Under the pieces are notes generated by a model, which worked only from the letters and a program-made list of their open reading frames with translations, made no database searches and was not told where the DNA came from. A stretch of 64,000 nucleotides of DNA from Mesostigma viride (lineage: Eukaryota; Streptophyta; Mesostigmatophyceae; Mesostigmatales; Mesostigmataceae), in contig RPFO01000406.1 of the NCBI GenBank assembly GCA_009746045.1, forward strand, positions 2,839,252 to 2,903,251, written 5' to 3'. The translations under genes were made by a program, and so were the position numbers. This document shows positions 33,257 through 42,326 of this stretch, piece after piece (position 1 is the first letter of the stretch; each line of letters begins with the position of its first letter).

Positions 33257-33406
33257 ATTAATCACAGTGAGCCGTAACAGTGCAAAAGCCGCATCTGTTC
33301 TGTTAATCCCACTCCCCTAGAGTGGTCGCGGTTAACGTCCGAGAAAACCCGTAATAACCTACCCTAACAATAGGATCTTTCGCACGACCCGGACGGGTGC
33401 GTTACA

Positions 33407-34029
33407 TTGGTTATCGGAGGTTAGGTTAGGGTGGTTTTACAGGGCGGCCCAAAGCCGTGTATAGCTAAGCTAAGGCCGGCCAGAGCCGACCGGTTTCATC
33501 CCGCCCAGCATAGGCGGCTGCCAGAGTCCGGGAACGCTCAGAACAGCTATAGCCGCAGCCGGGGCGCCCTCCCAGACCGCCTAACCCATCGTTGCCCAGG
33601 CGTTCAAGCTAGGACGCTACTAGACGTCCATGAACGGGGTAAGAAGCTAAAGATCCCCTGATTTCCTTCTTGCCCTTCCTGTCTTACCCACGCGCGTAGA
33701 AACGGGCCGGGGTTTTTGTTTTTTGTCGTAATCCGTTTTCATGTCTGTAAACGTTTGTGAGCGGGTTGTCCCAATTAAAGACAGCCCTAGTCCGGTGAGC
33801 CGTGGGTGGACCCCCAAAGGGCAACGCTGCCTACGGCTCGAGGGTAGTTACCGGCTGGCCGTTGCCTAACTTTGTTGCCGGTAGCTGTACCTCAACGTTT
33901 GCTTACTGTTTGTGAACGTACTGTTTCTGCCTCGTGTTTCTCTCTCGCTGTGAGCACGTCACCTGCACGTAGAGGTATCCTGCTGGGTGGGCTCAGTCCT
34001 CCTTTCCTTTTCCTTCTTGCATGTCATGC
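33407..34029. other. Probable internal region of the LTR element; no intact ORF
   Basis: Follows the LTR ending GTTACA at 33406. No recognisable gag or pol. The PiggyBac element inserted at the TTAA at 34030, and the sequence resumes at 37340. Confidence 0.4.
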
Positions 34030-34046
34030 TTAACCCTTAAATGGTA

Positions 34047-34078
34047 GCAACTCAGTCCTAAAAATCGGACTGAGTTGC
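34047..34078. promoter_or_regulatory. Subterminal palindrome of PiggyBac element (left)
   Basis: GCAACTCAGTCC and its complement GGACTGAGTTGC form a hairpin immediately inside the left TIR. A second copy lies at about 34402-34430 and two more lie near the right end. Candidate transposase-binding sites, by inference only. Confidence 0.6.
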
Positions 34079-34656
34079 ACATCTTTGCACCTATGCTTCT
34101 CATGGCCCAAAAACAATTTCTGGCTATCCCTTGGTACCAAGCATGCATATATGTTGATTTTCATGGGGGATAGGTCACTAGTCCCAAATCAGTTACTTTT
34201 GGGTGCTATAAATAGCGCACACCCCAGGGGGGTACGGAAAAATGGGATTTGACATGTATATAATGCATCAGTGGTTGTTTTACAATGTTGTTGGCCCTGG
34301 AATTTCAAAGGCAGATGGAAATAATCCTAGGAATGGCATAGGAACACTGACTTCATGAAATGTTACAAAGCTCCACACGCCAGCTAGCGAAACGTCAAAA
34401 GTGACTCAGTCCTAAAAATAGGACTGAGTTTTTGTTGCTACAATTTGCTAGCAAACCAATCAAAATATGTATTCCCTGTGGCATAAACATATGGCAAGAC
34501 ACACAAATGCACAAAATTATCAAGCCCAGGTGTCGGCACAAGACACTATGCCATAAAACATACACACATGTGCCAGCATAAACACGCGCGCGCGCGGCGC
34601 CGGTAAGCAAAGGTCTAGCCCTATAAGGTGACCCACTACAGCTTTAGGGCTACCAT

Positions 34657-37023
34657 CTACGAGGAGCGCCTCTTGCTCTTCAGAGCACCGCGCCTCGCGG
34701 ACCCGCCCAGCAGGCCAGCACCCTCTGCTGCCCTCGTGGTGCGCCCGTTGGCCTCAGCCCATGCCCTGCCAGCCGCGCTGCGGCTCGTGAGCGGCTGCTG
34801 GGCGCGCTGCTTGCGGTCGCCCCCGTCCAGGCCGGTCAGCGCCCCCGAGTGGTACACGTTCCAGCAGGCACCCACGCACAGCGCCGCGTCGCAGTCTTTG
34901 CACCAGAAGCTGGTGCGCTTGCGCACCTTCTCCACCGTGCACACCACGCACTGGGCCTGCTCCACGAAGGGGATGCGCTCTAGCTCCAGGTGGGTGCCAG
35001 TGAGGCGGCCGCTGATCCCAGGCTGGCGGATAGGTGGCGTGGCGAGGAGAGTCACCCTGCCGCCTGTCCACTGGTTGCTGACCAGCTGTCGGGCCAGCTC
35101 GCTCAAGAAGCCAGCATGGCTGTACATGTCAGCGCGACCAGCGCGGATGAGCTTGTGCAGGATAAATGCATTGGTGACCGAGTTGGCCAGGTGGGCGGTC
35201 GCTGCCCGGTGCCACCAGATGCGTGTCACAAGCGCATCCTGCACGGGGTATTCAGCCCCGAACTGGTCCTGCAGGTCCACCGCCTTGTAGACCCCCCAGT
35301 AGATCGGCACCAGGCTTGGGGCAGGCACCGTGATGCGCATGTCGCGGCCCCCGTGGCGGCTGACCTCCACCTCGGTAAGCGGGACCCCCTTGGACGCCAT
35401 CCACACCGTCTTCCTGTCCTGCCACGCGGTCAGGGTGAGCCCATCCTCGTTGACAGCCCACGCATACTCCCCCTGTTCCGGCCTGCGCCCCAGCAGGTCC
35501 TTGACCTCCGTGAAGGGAAGCCCGCGCCTGTTGGGCATGATGGTGCCCACGACCTGGTGGCCCTGCACGTCGTGGAGCTCCTCCAGCATGTCACGGCTGG
35601 TGTAGAAGCGGTCAGTGGCGATCCTGCACGGGTGCGGCAGCATGCCCGCCAGCATCTTGGTGATCTTGAACGTGTGCTGGTCCTCGGGCAGCTTGTCGTA
35701 GGTGTGTGCGTGGTAGAGGTAGCCAGTGGGCCAGTCGCAGATGCAATACTGCTTGATGTGGAACGGGGAGGGCTTGGTCGGGTTATAGCACCGGATGGGG
35801 CACAGCTTGTGCCGCGTCGAGATGGAGCGCTCGTCGATGGCAGCCTGCTCCCCTGGCACGAAGTAATGCTTGTACGCCTTGTTGAGAATCTCCTCCAGTT
35901 GCAGGAACTGGAAGAGCCTCCACTCACGAGAGTGGCGGTTCTCAGGGCGGTCTGCAGTGTTCCTGAAATGGAGAAAGCGGCAAATCTGATCAAACCTCAT
36001 CCGAGGCATGATGTGCTGCAGGTTGGCAGGATCTGCAGCGCCCATGGGCAGCCCAGAAAAGTAGTCTGACCTGGCAGGCAAACGCAGCAGCGACATTGTG
36101 ATGATGATGCCCAGAAACTTGCCGAGCTCGTTGATAGTGAGAGGTGTCCATTCCCGAGCTCCAGGCTTGCCAGCAGCTCGCTTCTCATCAGCATACCGGT
36201 TGGTCTCAGCGACGATGGGCTCGAGCACAGTCTTGACATCCCAGAACAGAAGAAACAGGTCGAGAGGACTGAACTTGTGCGCACGGCCGGGAATGTTCTT
36301 GTATGTCGCCTTGCCGTCAAACGCAGGCGCAGGTATCTCGGGCAGAATTCCATCCTCAGGCTTGCCGTTTCCGAAAATCCAGCCACCATCCTGCCGAGCA
36401 TGACGTCCAGCGGCACCATCATCAGGCTCGTCCTCATCGTCGGTCTCGACCAGGTCTGGCACCTCGGCGTCATTGTCCTCGTCAGCGCTGGCTTCGGAGT
36501 TGTCATCGTCATCAGGAGCACGGAGTGGCTGCAGCCGACGCCTTCTGGGTGGATTCTGGCGTGCCGGTGCTCTGGCCGAATTGCCAGCCTTGCGCTTGGC
36601 ACGCTTCCTGACCGGGGAAACCGAAATATCCTCGCTGTCGCCATCGCTAGCTGAGGAGGGGTCAGATTCGTCGTCGGCACCCCCCGACACCCCACCGTCG
36701 TCAACATCATCCTGCACTGCGGCATCGCCATCATTCTCATCACCACCGTCAACATCTGCCGAGCCTGCAGCCTCGGCGACCTTCCACTGATAAACCTGCG
36801 CCTTGGTGAAGTCGTATTTCTTTGGATCACCCTCGAAAAGACATTTCGCGAGAGTGCATGCGCGGTTCAGCGACACAACAGACCCAGGAATGCGCACAGT
36901 AGCATGATTTTCCCCGAAATTCTCCAATGCCCAGCCAGCACCGAATATAGCCGGTGGTACCGAAAGCTTAATTCCACGTCTGAGCAAAAATCCTGACTGC
37001 GCGCCACCGGGAGGCGACGCCAT
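34657..37023 (-). CDS. PiggyBac-type transposase (DDE_Tnp_1_7), intact
   Basis: 788 codons from ATG at 37023. Residues 1-90 form an N-terminal domain shared with the 6721 pseudogene. About 95-205 is acidic, interrupted by a basic nuclear-localisation-like patch (RKRAKRK and PPRRRR, about 138-163). About 240-680 is the RNase H-like transposase: catalytic aspartates at about D397 (AAIDERS), D471 ([10 protein letters not shown]) and D583 with D586 (AVDLQDQFG). The C-terminal Cys-rich domain begins CVVCTVEK and has FWCKDCDAALCVGAC and YHSG, the zinc-binding DNA/chromatin-contact module of the family. Function: TTAA-specific cut-and-paste transposition in the nucleus. The long + strand frame at 34990-36069 is its antisense shadow. 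No frameshift or missing catalytic residue is seen. Confidence 0.95.
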   Translation of the reverse strand: MASPPGGAQSGFLLRRGIKLSVPPAIFGAGWALENFGENHATVRIPGSVVSLNRACTLAKCLFEGDPKKYDFTKAQVYQWKVAEAAGSADVDGGDENDGDAAVQDDVDDGGVSGGADDESDPSSASDGDSEDISVSPVRKRAKRKAGNSARAPARQNPPRRRRLQPLRAPDDDDNSEASADEDNDAEVPDLVETDDEDEPDDGAAGRHARQDGGWIFGNGKPEDGILPEIPAPAFDGKATYKNIPGRAHKFSPLDLFLLFWDVKTVLEPIVAETNRYADEKRAAGKPGAREWTPLTINELGKFLGIIITMSLLRLPARSDYFSGLPMGAADPANLQHIMPRMRFDQICRFLHFRNTADRPENRHSREWRLFQFLQLEEILNKAYKHYFVPGEQAAIDERSISTRHKLCPIRCYNPTKPSPFHIKQYCICDWPTGYLYHAHTYDKLPEDQHTFKITKMLAGMLPHPCRIATDRFYTSRDMLEELHDVQGHQVVGTIMPNRRGLPFTEVKDLLGRRPEQGEYAWAVNEDGLTLTAWQDRKTVWMASKGVPLTEVEVSRHGGRDMRITVPAPSLVPIYWGVYKAVDLQDQFGAEYPVQDALVTRIWWHRAATAHLANSVTNAFILHKLIRAGRADMYSHAGFLSELARQLVSNQWTGGRVTLLATPPIRQPGISGRLTGTHLELERIPFVEQAQCVVCTVEKVRKRTSFWCKDCDAALCVGACWNVYHSGALTGLDGGDRKQRAQQPLTSRSAAGRAWAEANGRTTRAAEGAGLLGGSARRGALKSKRRSS

Positions 37024-37254
37024 GGCTGCCGTCGTTACTCGTCGTTTTCGCGGTCTTCGTCGTTTTGGCTCGTTTTGGTCATTTTTTTCGCGCCCAAAGT
37101 TACCTTTGGACCAGGGTACCCCCCTGGATATTTCTGTTCATAGCTCCCTGTCCAGGTGTCCAAAAGTAGTAAACCAGGGGTGTACGTGAAAGTACAAATC
37201 TAGATCTCGAAGTTGGTCCAAACAGAATATTCAAAAGTTTGCTAGAATTATAGC

Positions 37255-37322
37255 TAGTTCTGCCACAAACTCGGTCCGATTTTTAGGACTGAGAAAAACT
37301 CAGTCCTTCAAATCGGACTGAG
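37255..37322. promoter_or_regulatory. Subterminal palindromes of PiggyBac element (right)
   Basis: CGATTTTTAGGACTGAG, CTCAGTCC and GGACTGAGT occur within 70 bp inside the right TIR and mirror the left-end hairpins. This region also lies just upstream of the transposase start, so it could be promoter-proximal. Confidence 0.5.
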
Positions 37323-37417
37323 TACCATTTAAGGGTTAAGCTTTCCCATACTGCTTAGTACCTACTCTGTAGTTCATGGAAACCTCTCGCAGCAGACGTA
37401 ATAATGAAGGAGGATTA

Positions 37418-38335
37418 ATTAATTAATTAATAGACACGTGACTGCGTCACGTGAGCATAAGTCCTCAGTGGGAGGGGAACATGGGATCATCCACATTGGA
37501 ATGGATGGGGTAAGCTATCTAGGTCCTAGTTACAGGGGTGTGGGCACCGCGGCCCGAATCGCTATGAATGGCCATACTTGGTCACACACGGAGCCCCCAC
37601 AGGCTTGGGGGTGGTCTCCTTCATCACTACTTGCCATCTATCCTTGCGCACCATCTGCCTCCATATTATGTACAGACAAACCAGGAGGCTGCCCGGGTGT
37701 GAGCCCGTCACATCTAGTGTAGCACATGTCCATGCCGAGTCTATCACGAAAAGTCCACGGGGCCGGGGCGGCCCTGCCGCGCGCGGCCGGGGGCACGCCA
37801 GGTGAGGATATATCGCCCAGGCTGGGCGGGCTTGGTGCCAGCTAGTCTATCTGATGTATCTACCTGATCTGTGCGGGCCAGGTGCCCGGCTAGGCCCAGG
37901 CGCCTGTGCCTAATAATGTGGGAATTAATTAATTAATTAATTAATAGACACGTGACTGCGTCATAATAATGTGGGAAACATAGGGCAAATCAGCGTACAA
38001 ATCCTCATTACTAATGTGCAAACCAAGGGGGATGTTAAGGGCCTTTCGCAGCATCTTGGTGACGGCGCCGTCGAGTTGTAACTTGCTCCAGCTCCTGCGT
38101 CAGTGTCCAGGTCCAATCGGCGCCGTAGGTCAGGATCGTCAGAATGACGACCTTGACGAGGTCACGCTTGACGATCCGGGGTAGGGCGGGGTTGCTCCAC
38201 CAGCGGCGGTGGTCATGGAGGTGCGCCCACGCCATGCCGATCCGTGCCGTCATGTCGTCCTCGCAGTCGGGAAGCCAACTGCCGAGCAGCTTGAAGCGGC
38301 CTGAAGCTAGGAGGGTAGTTGACCTCGGCATCGTC
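37418..38335 (-). mobile_element. 5'-truncated RTE-like LINE with (AATT)n tail
   Basis: Its 3' end is at the left: an AATT tail then TAGACACGTGACTGCG. 37440-37757 matches the fragment at 32896-33223. Further in, the - strand frame 38331-38035 is the RT thumb region (FKLLGSWLPDCEDD, then TILTYGADWTWTLTQELE), homologous to the RT at 29371. The boundary at about 38335 is approximate. A 39-bp micro-insertion lies at 37925. Confidence 0.7.
37925..37963 (-). mobile_element. 39-bp ultra-truncated RTE insertion
   Basis: Consists only of the AATT tail plus TAGACACGTGACTGCGTCA, the extreme 3' end of the RTE family. It is flanked by a perfect 14-bp duplication, TAATAATGTGGGAA (37911-37924 and 37964-37977). 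A target-primed reverse-transcription event that stopped after about 20 nt. Confidence 0.85.
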
Positions 38336-38846
38336 TAAGATGGCATCGTCTAAGAATGGAGGATATAGACGTACATATTAATCAAGGAGGTAGATCCCAA
38401 TACCTATACTATGCAGTAGCGGCGCACGACGGGGCCACAGGCCAGCCAGGCATTTTCTATAGTTGGGCTGCGTGTAGCAATCATATTAAGGATAAAGTCT
38501 TACACCCAGCGTCATTAGCTAGATGGCAGTGATTTAATACATTAGCTGAGGCAGATCAGTTTATTAAGGATAGTATGCCCCTCCCAGAAGGGCTGCACCA
38601 GACTAGACCAGTGATTCGATTAAGGTTTTTGTTGCTAGTGGCGCTAGGCCACTTGTGGCGTTTTGAACTACAAAAACTTCCGTTGACTCGGCCAATGTGT
38701 GGCTTTAAGCCAATTAAAATTGGGCTTGGCACGGCCACGTGTGGCGGGCTGGCTTTCCAACCATTCACGGGAAGTAGAACGGCGGGGTCAGCGCGGCGCC
38801 GGCGGCGCCGTACTGGCTGAGTATACAGGGCGGGTCTCTGCCTGCC
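38336..38846. other. Intergenic sequence without a gene
   Basis: No domain seen. Contains the first of the short GCCAC/GTGGC palindromic motifs. Confidence 0.4.
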
Positions 38847-39107
38847 GGCCGCCCGTGTAGATTTTCGGGGAAATGGGTATATTTTATTAGCCAATTATGG
38901 ACCAAAGAGGCGAGAGGGGAAATGAGTATCAGCGAATCCTATGTAAAGGTGGGCACACACAACAGGTGGCCGCCCGTGTAGATTCCAGGTAAATAGGTGT
39001 ACGTTTATTCCAAATATAGCCAATAGCTAATCCCTGCTAAGCCTCGGGTATCAAGATGTCAGTGGCTAAAACGGAGCCTTACTAGACCACGGCCGCCCGT
39101 GTAGATT
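38847..39107 (-). repeat. Two about 105-bp LINE-tail-like inserts between three copies of a 17-bp site
   Basis: GGCCGCCCGTGTAGATT occurs at 38847-38863, 38968-38984 and 39091-39107. The insert 38985-39090 matches the 3' end of the full LINE (44711-44818) nearly perfectly and is therefore a 5'-truncated copy with a 17-bp target duplication. The first insert (38864-38967) is only weakly similar and may be an older LINE tail at the same target. Confidence 0.8.
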
Positions 39108-39972
39108 AATCCTCAGTTCGACGCATTTTGCCGCACTTGCTCGCTTGTGTTCGTACTTTTGCGTACTTTTTCGTACTTTTTATATCGTTGTCGCAATGAT
39201 TCGGTCCCCATTCTCGACGATGGATTCGAGGATACTATCGTCTCTAAGACACTGCTCCGAAGAAGATGATTTTGATTGGACAAGACTGTGGTTGATTCTT
39301 GTAATACAATTCTACCTAGCTCACTGCACACTGCACCGCCGGTCTAGCTCACTACGGTAGTCACTGCTCAGTGCCCAGCCTGTCCAGCGGCCAGCGGGCC
39401 ACTTGGCGCTACTAACATGCACTAAGCGGTATGCACTGTTGCACTTTTCTGAGATTCGTGGCGGAACGCCGGCCGGAAGTTCGGCTGACACTGCCAATTG
39501 TGGCGTAACCTGTTCTAGAGTGAACTTCAGGCACGGCCACTCTGTGGCGAAACGAAACTAGAAAGTAGAACAGCACGGCCAATTTGTGGCTTCTTGGGGG
39601 CCTTCTTGTCAATTAGGGTGGCACCGCCACATTTTACCTAAAAAAGTGCCACACCGCCACATTTGGCGGCATATCGCCACTAATCGAAACACTGGAACAG
39701 AAGTGGCACCCACTGAGTTACCTGCACAGGATGTGTTGCGTGTACTGGAGCAGCTTCACCTGGGCCCAGTCGCTAGGGCATAAGCACTACTACCGCTATA
39801 CTGTACTAGATACTAGTATAGAGTGAGACTGCCAATAGCTTAGATACAATAGTTAGTAGATAATATTAGTACCATTAGAAGCATTAGTTGTGGCTGCCTC
39901 TTTTCTCTGGTGCTTGCCTGTGTTTGGGGAGGTACTGTGTATAATGTGTACCTAGTACGGTGCTGGTGAGGT
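39108..39972. other. Intergenic; short GCCAC...GTGGC palindromic motifs
   Basis: No gene seen. Repeated GGCCACTTGGCG, GCCACTCTGTGGCG, GGCCAATTTGTGGC and ACCGCCACA motifs occur about every 30-60 bp around 39380-39690. Confidence 0.4.
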
Positions 39973-40530
39973 ATGTGGGCCCAAATGCCCCCTATATATA
40001 AGAATACTGCTCTCCTCCGGGTGGTGTGTGCCATGGTTCGGTCGGTCTTTCCCCACTCCACCATCAAGTGCGAGGACGCGGATGGGGCCGCCCTCTACTC
40101 ACCCAACCATCGCCCCGATATTACCGTGCTTGACTACGACGGGCAGGGTTGCCACCTGCTCATCGATGTCTCCGTGGCTCGGCCGCTTTCCGGTCGCCAC
40201 ATCCTCCGGGCGGCTGTGGATGCCGGCGCTGCTGCCGCTGTGGCTGAGCGCAACAAGTTTGCCTCCTACGGCAATGTGGGGCCCCACCGGGTCATCCCCT
40301 TTGTCCTTGAGGAGTTCGGGGCCATGGGCCCCAAGACAGCGGAGTTTTTCCACGAGTGCTGCCAGCGCCGTGAAGACCGCCTCGACCTCGAGGGTCAGAC
40401 CGCCCCGTGGTCGGCCCGCACGTGGTCCTCGTATTGGCGGCAGCGTCTGTCACTCGCCCTCACTCGCACCGTGGCTGATGTGTTATTCCGCCGCACCCGG
40501 GCCGACTTTGTCGCGACCCATGCGGTCTAG
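39973..40530 (+). pseudogene. C-terminal fragment of a retroelement polyprotein, PD-(D/E)XK-like
   Basis: The 185-codon frame has RPDITVLDYDG followed by LLIDVSVARP, then AERNKFASYG and VIPFVLEEFGAMG. RPD...IDVSV...K...Y resembles the PD-(D/E)XK-like domain found at the C-terminus of some non-LTR retroelements. No RT is attached upstream, so this is the 3' end of a truncated copy. The catalytic assignment is inferred from spacing only, and the ATG may be accidental. Confidence 0.5.
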
Positions 40531-40758
40531 ATCCCTTCCAGGCCTGCATGGTGGGCCGGCAGCGCTGTTGCTGCGTGTAGTTTTGTGATGTATAGTTAGT
40601 TGTACCTTGTGCCGCTGGCGTGATCCTTGGATGTCTGTGTCAGATTACTATTAATTTCTTCAGGGTTATTCTCCCAGTTATCGGTTTTTTCCTTATGTTG
40701 CATGCCTTAGATCTCACCTCCGTAATCTATCATTCTCAATGAATATATAAGAAGAAAG
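40531..40758. other. Probable 3' UTR of the preceding retroelement fragment
   Basis: AT-richer sequence after the stop at 40530, with no coding signal. Confidence 0.35.
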
Positions 40759-40879
40759 GTGCAGGTGGCACACGGTCCCCAAAGGACCCTAGGCTGTCCC
40801 CAAAGGACGTTAGGGAAGAACAGCAGGAAGTGGCGAGCACGTCCAGTCACGGTTCCCAAGGGTCCCAAAGATCCATGCA

Positions 40880-41632
40880 GTGCATCATCACGAGGTTACG
40901 CACAACGGCAGACGACATTGGAGACTGTCGCAGCTAGAACAAGCTGCCCTAGGGTTTGATCAGCCTCAGCAGTCGCCGCAGCGACAGCATGTGCCTCAGC
41001 AGTCGCCGCAGCGACAGCATTTGTCTCAGCAGTCGCCGCAGCGACAGCCTCTGACAGTCTCAGCAGTCTCAGCCGTCGCGACAGACGCAGCAGCAGCAGC
41101 AGCAGTGCTCAGCATCCGCGACCGCTACATATCGACCCAGCATATGGGCAATTCGATCATATGGCCCTCGACCTTCGTGAGGCGGCAGAGCTCGACAAGC
41201 GCAGCCACAATGTCATCGTCAAGCACTTCGACCAGCCGGCAGGTGAGACCTCCACGAGCCTCCTTGCGGCATTTAAGCGCGCCATTCTTGCCCCCATGCA
41301 ACTCACTGGTGTCAGAGCTGGACATGTCGGCTGTCCGCCTTCCCCGCGCGCGGGGTAAGGCTGGCCCGGCACCTGTGCTCCTCACCTTTAAGTACAATTG
41401 GCGGACAAGCTGGCGTTCCTTAAATGCCGCAAGAAGCTCTCGGAGACTCGCTTCACCCTGGACGACGACTTGACCCTGGCCCAGCAACAGCGGCGACGCG
41501 AGCTATGGCCGACCTACCTTCAGCTCCGGACGGCAGCGTGCAGGGGGGAAGCCGGTATACTGGAGGGGGGCGGTCATCCACGTTGACCACAAGCCCTGGC
41601 AGGCCCCTCCTGGGCACCACCCCAGCGGACTA
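40880..41632 (+). pseudogene. LINE ORF1-like protein remnant
   Basis: A Gln-rich repeat (QQSPQRQ units, 27-bp DNA repeat near 40968-41048) leads into ALDLREAAELDKRSHNVIVK and LLAAFKRAILAP, then, after frame changes near 41357 and 41400, LAFLKCRKKLSETRFTLDDDL and AQQQRRRELWPTYLQLR. RRxLxxxRxxLDxDLT, then QxxRR and LWP, is the C-terminal pattern of L1-type ORF1 RNA-binding proteins. Broken by at least two frameshifts. Confidence 0.6.
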
Positions 41633-42110
41633 GGGAATATACCAGTAGTGTAGATTAGATAGGCTTAGCCTTCTTTGCAAGTGGCCCACGCGCATGTGCG
41701 CCCATAATGGCCCCCATGGATGATGCTTTCAGTATTTAGCCGCGCCCAGCCTACAATGGGACCTCCCATGGATGATGCATTAAGAACTTAGCCATGCTAT
41801 GCCTATGCAGGGAGTTACTCTCTGCTGAGATGCCATGTGTACACCAGCTATAGCCTAGCCACATAGTAACCTTCCACCCCATATGTCATGCAGGCCTTCT
41901 AGGCCCTCTCCAGCCGCGCCCTGGGTGCCGGTGCTTGTTTAGGAGGCATGAACCATCATGGCGGTGCAGGTCACTGCACCTTGTGCACCCAGAGCAGGTG
42001 ATAGTTGTACATCCTCCACCTGCAGGTTGTCACCCTGATTGTATTACAAACCCATAGATGCCCCTTTCTCAGGGCTATGTGTTACATATGCTCCCAACGG
42101 AGCTATGATT
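41633..42110. other. Intergenic sequence without recognised features
   Basis: No domain, TIR or tandem array seen. It ends in an (AATT)4 tract at about 42111-42127 like the RTE tails. Confidence 0.35.
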
Positions 42111-42326
42111 TTAATTAATTAATTAATATGGGCAATTGGGACAGGGTACCTCCTACGCAGCGACCACCATCAGACTGTGGAAGTAACTTGTGCAGGAGGA
42201 GGCTGAGGAGATAGAGGCCGCATATATTAGCCCGGTCGCTAGCTCGCCGTTCGCTCCTCCGCCTGAGTTCGTGCAGCCCTCTCAGCTGGGGGCATAGGCG
42301 CGTGGCCGCCCGCGCCTGACCCACCC

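Larger units (their letters stand above)
32222..33406 (+). mobile_element. LTR (same family as 51921-52604) carrying nested insertions
   Basis: 32222-32744 and 33257-33406 together match the solo LTR at 51921-52604: ACAATGRAATAAATTATG near the start, then AGAGTCTCGTCCTCTTGG, then GGATCTTTCGCACGACCC and GTTACA at the end. A SINE, itself split by an RTE fragment, sits between them. The downstream sequence TTGGTTATCGGAGGTTAG could be a primer-binding site, which would make this a 5' LTR rather than a solo LTR. No matching 5-bp flanks were found. Confidence 0.75.
34034..37335 (-). mobile_element. Apparently complete PiggyBac-type transposon
   Basis: Perfect 13-bp TIRs, CCCTTAAATGGTA (34034-34046) and its complement (37323-37335), are bounded by TTAA on both sides (34030-34033 and 37336-37339). 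This is exactly the PiggyBac target-duplication pattern. The 3302-bp element encodes one uninterrupted transposase on the - strand. Hairpins built on ACTCAGTCC/GGACTGAGT lie close to both ends. An intact ORF, perfect TIRs and TTAA flanks suggest recent, possibly current, activity. Confidence 0.93.

Noticed and set aside
34990-36069. 359-codon + frame opposite the PiggyBac transposase
   Set aside because: Exact antisense of a conserved catalytic domain; GC-rich third positions keep it open.
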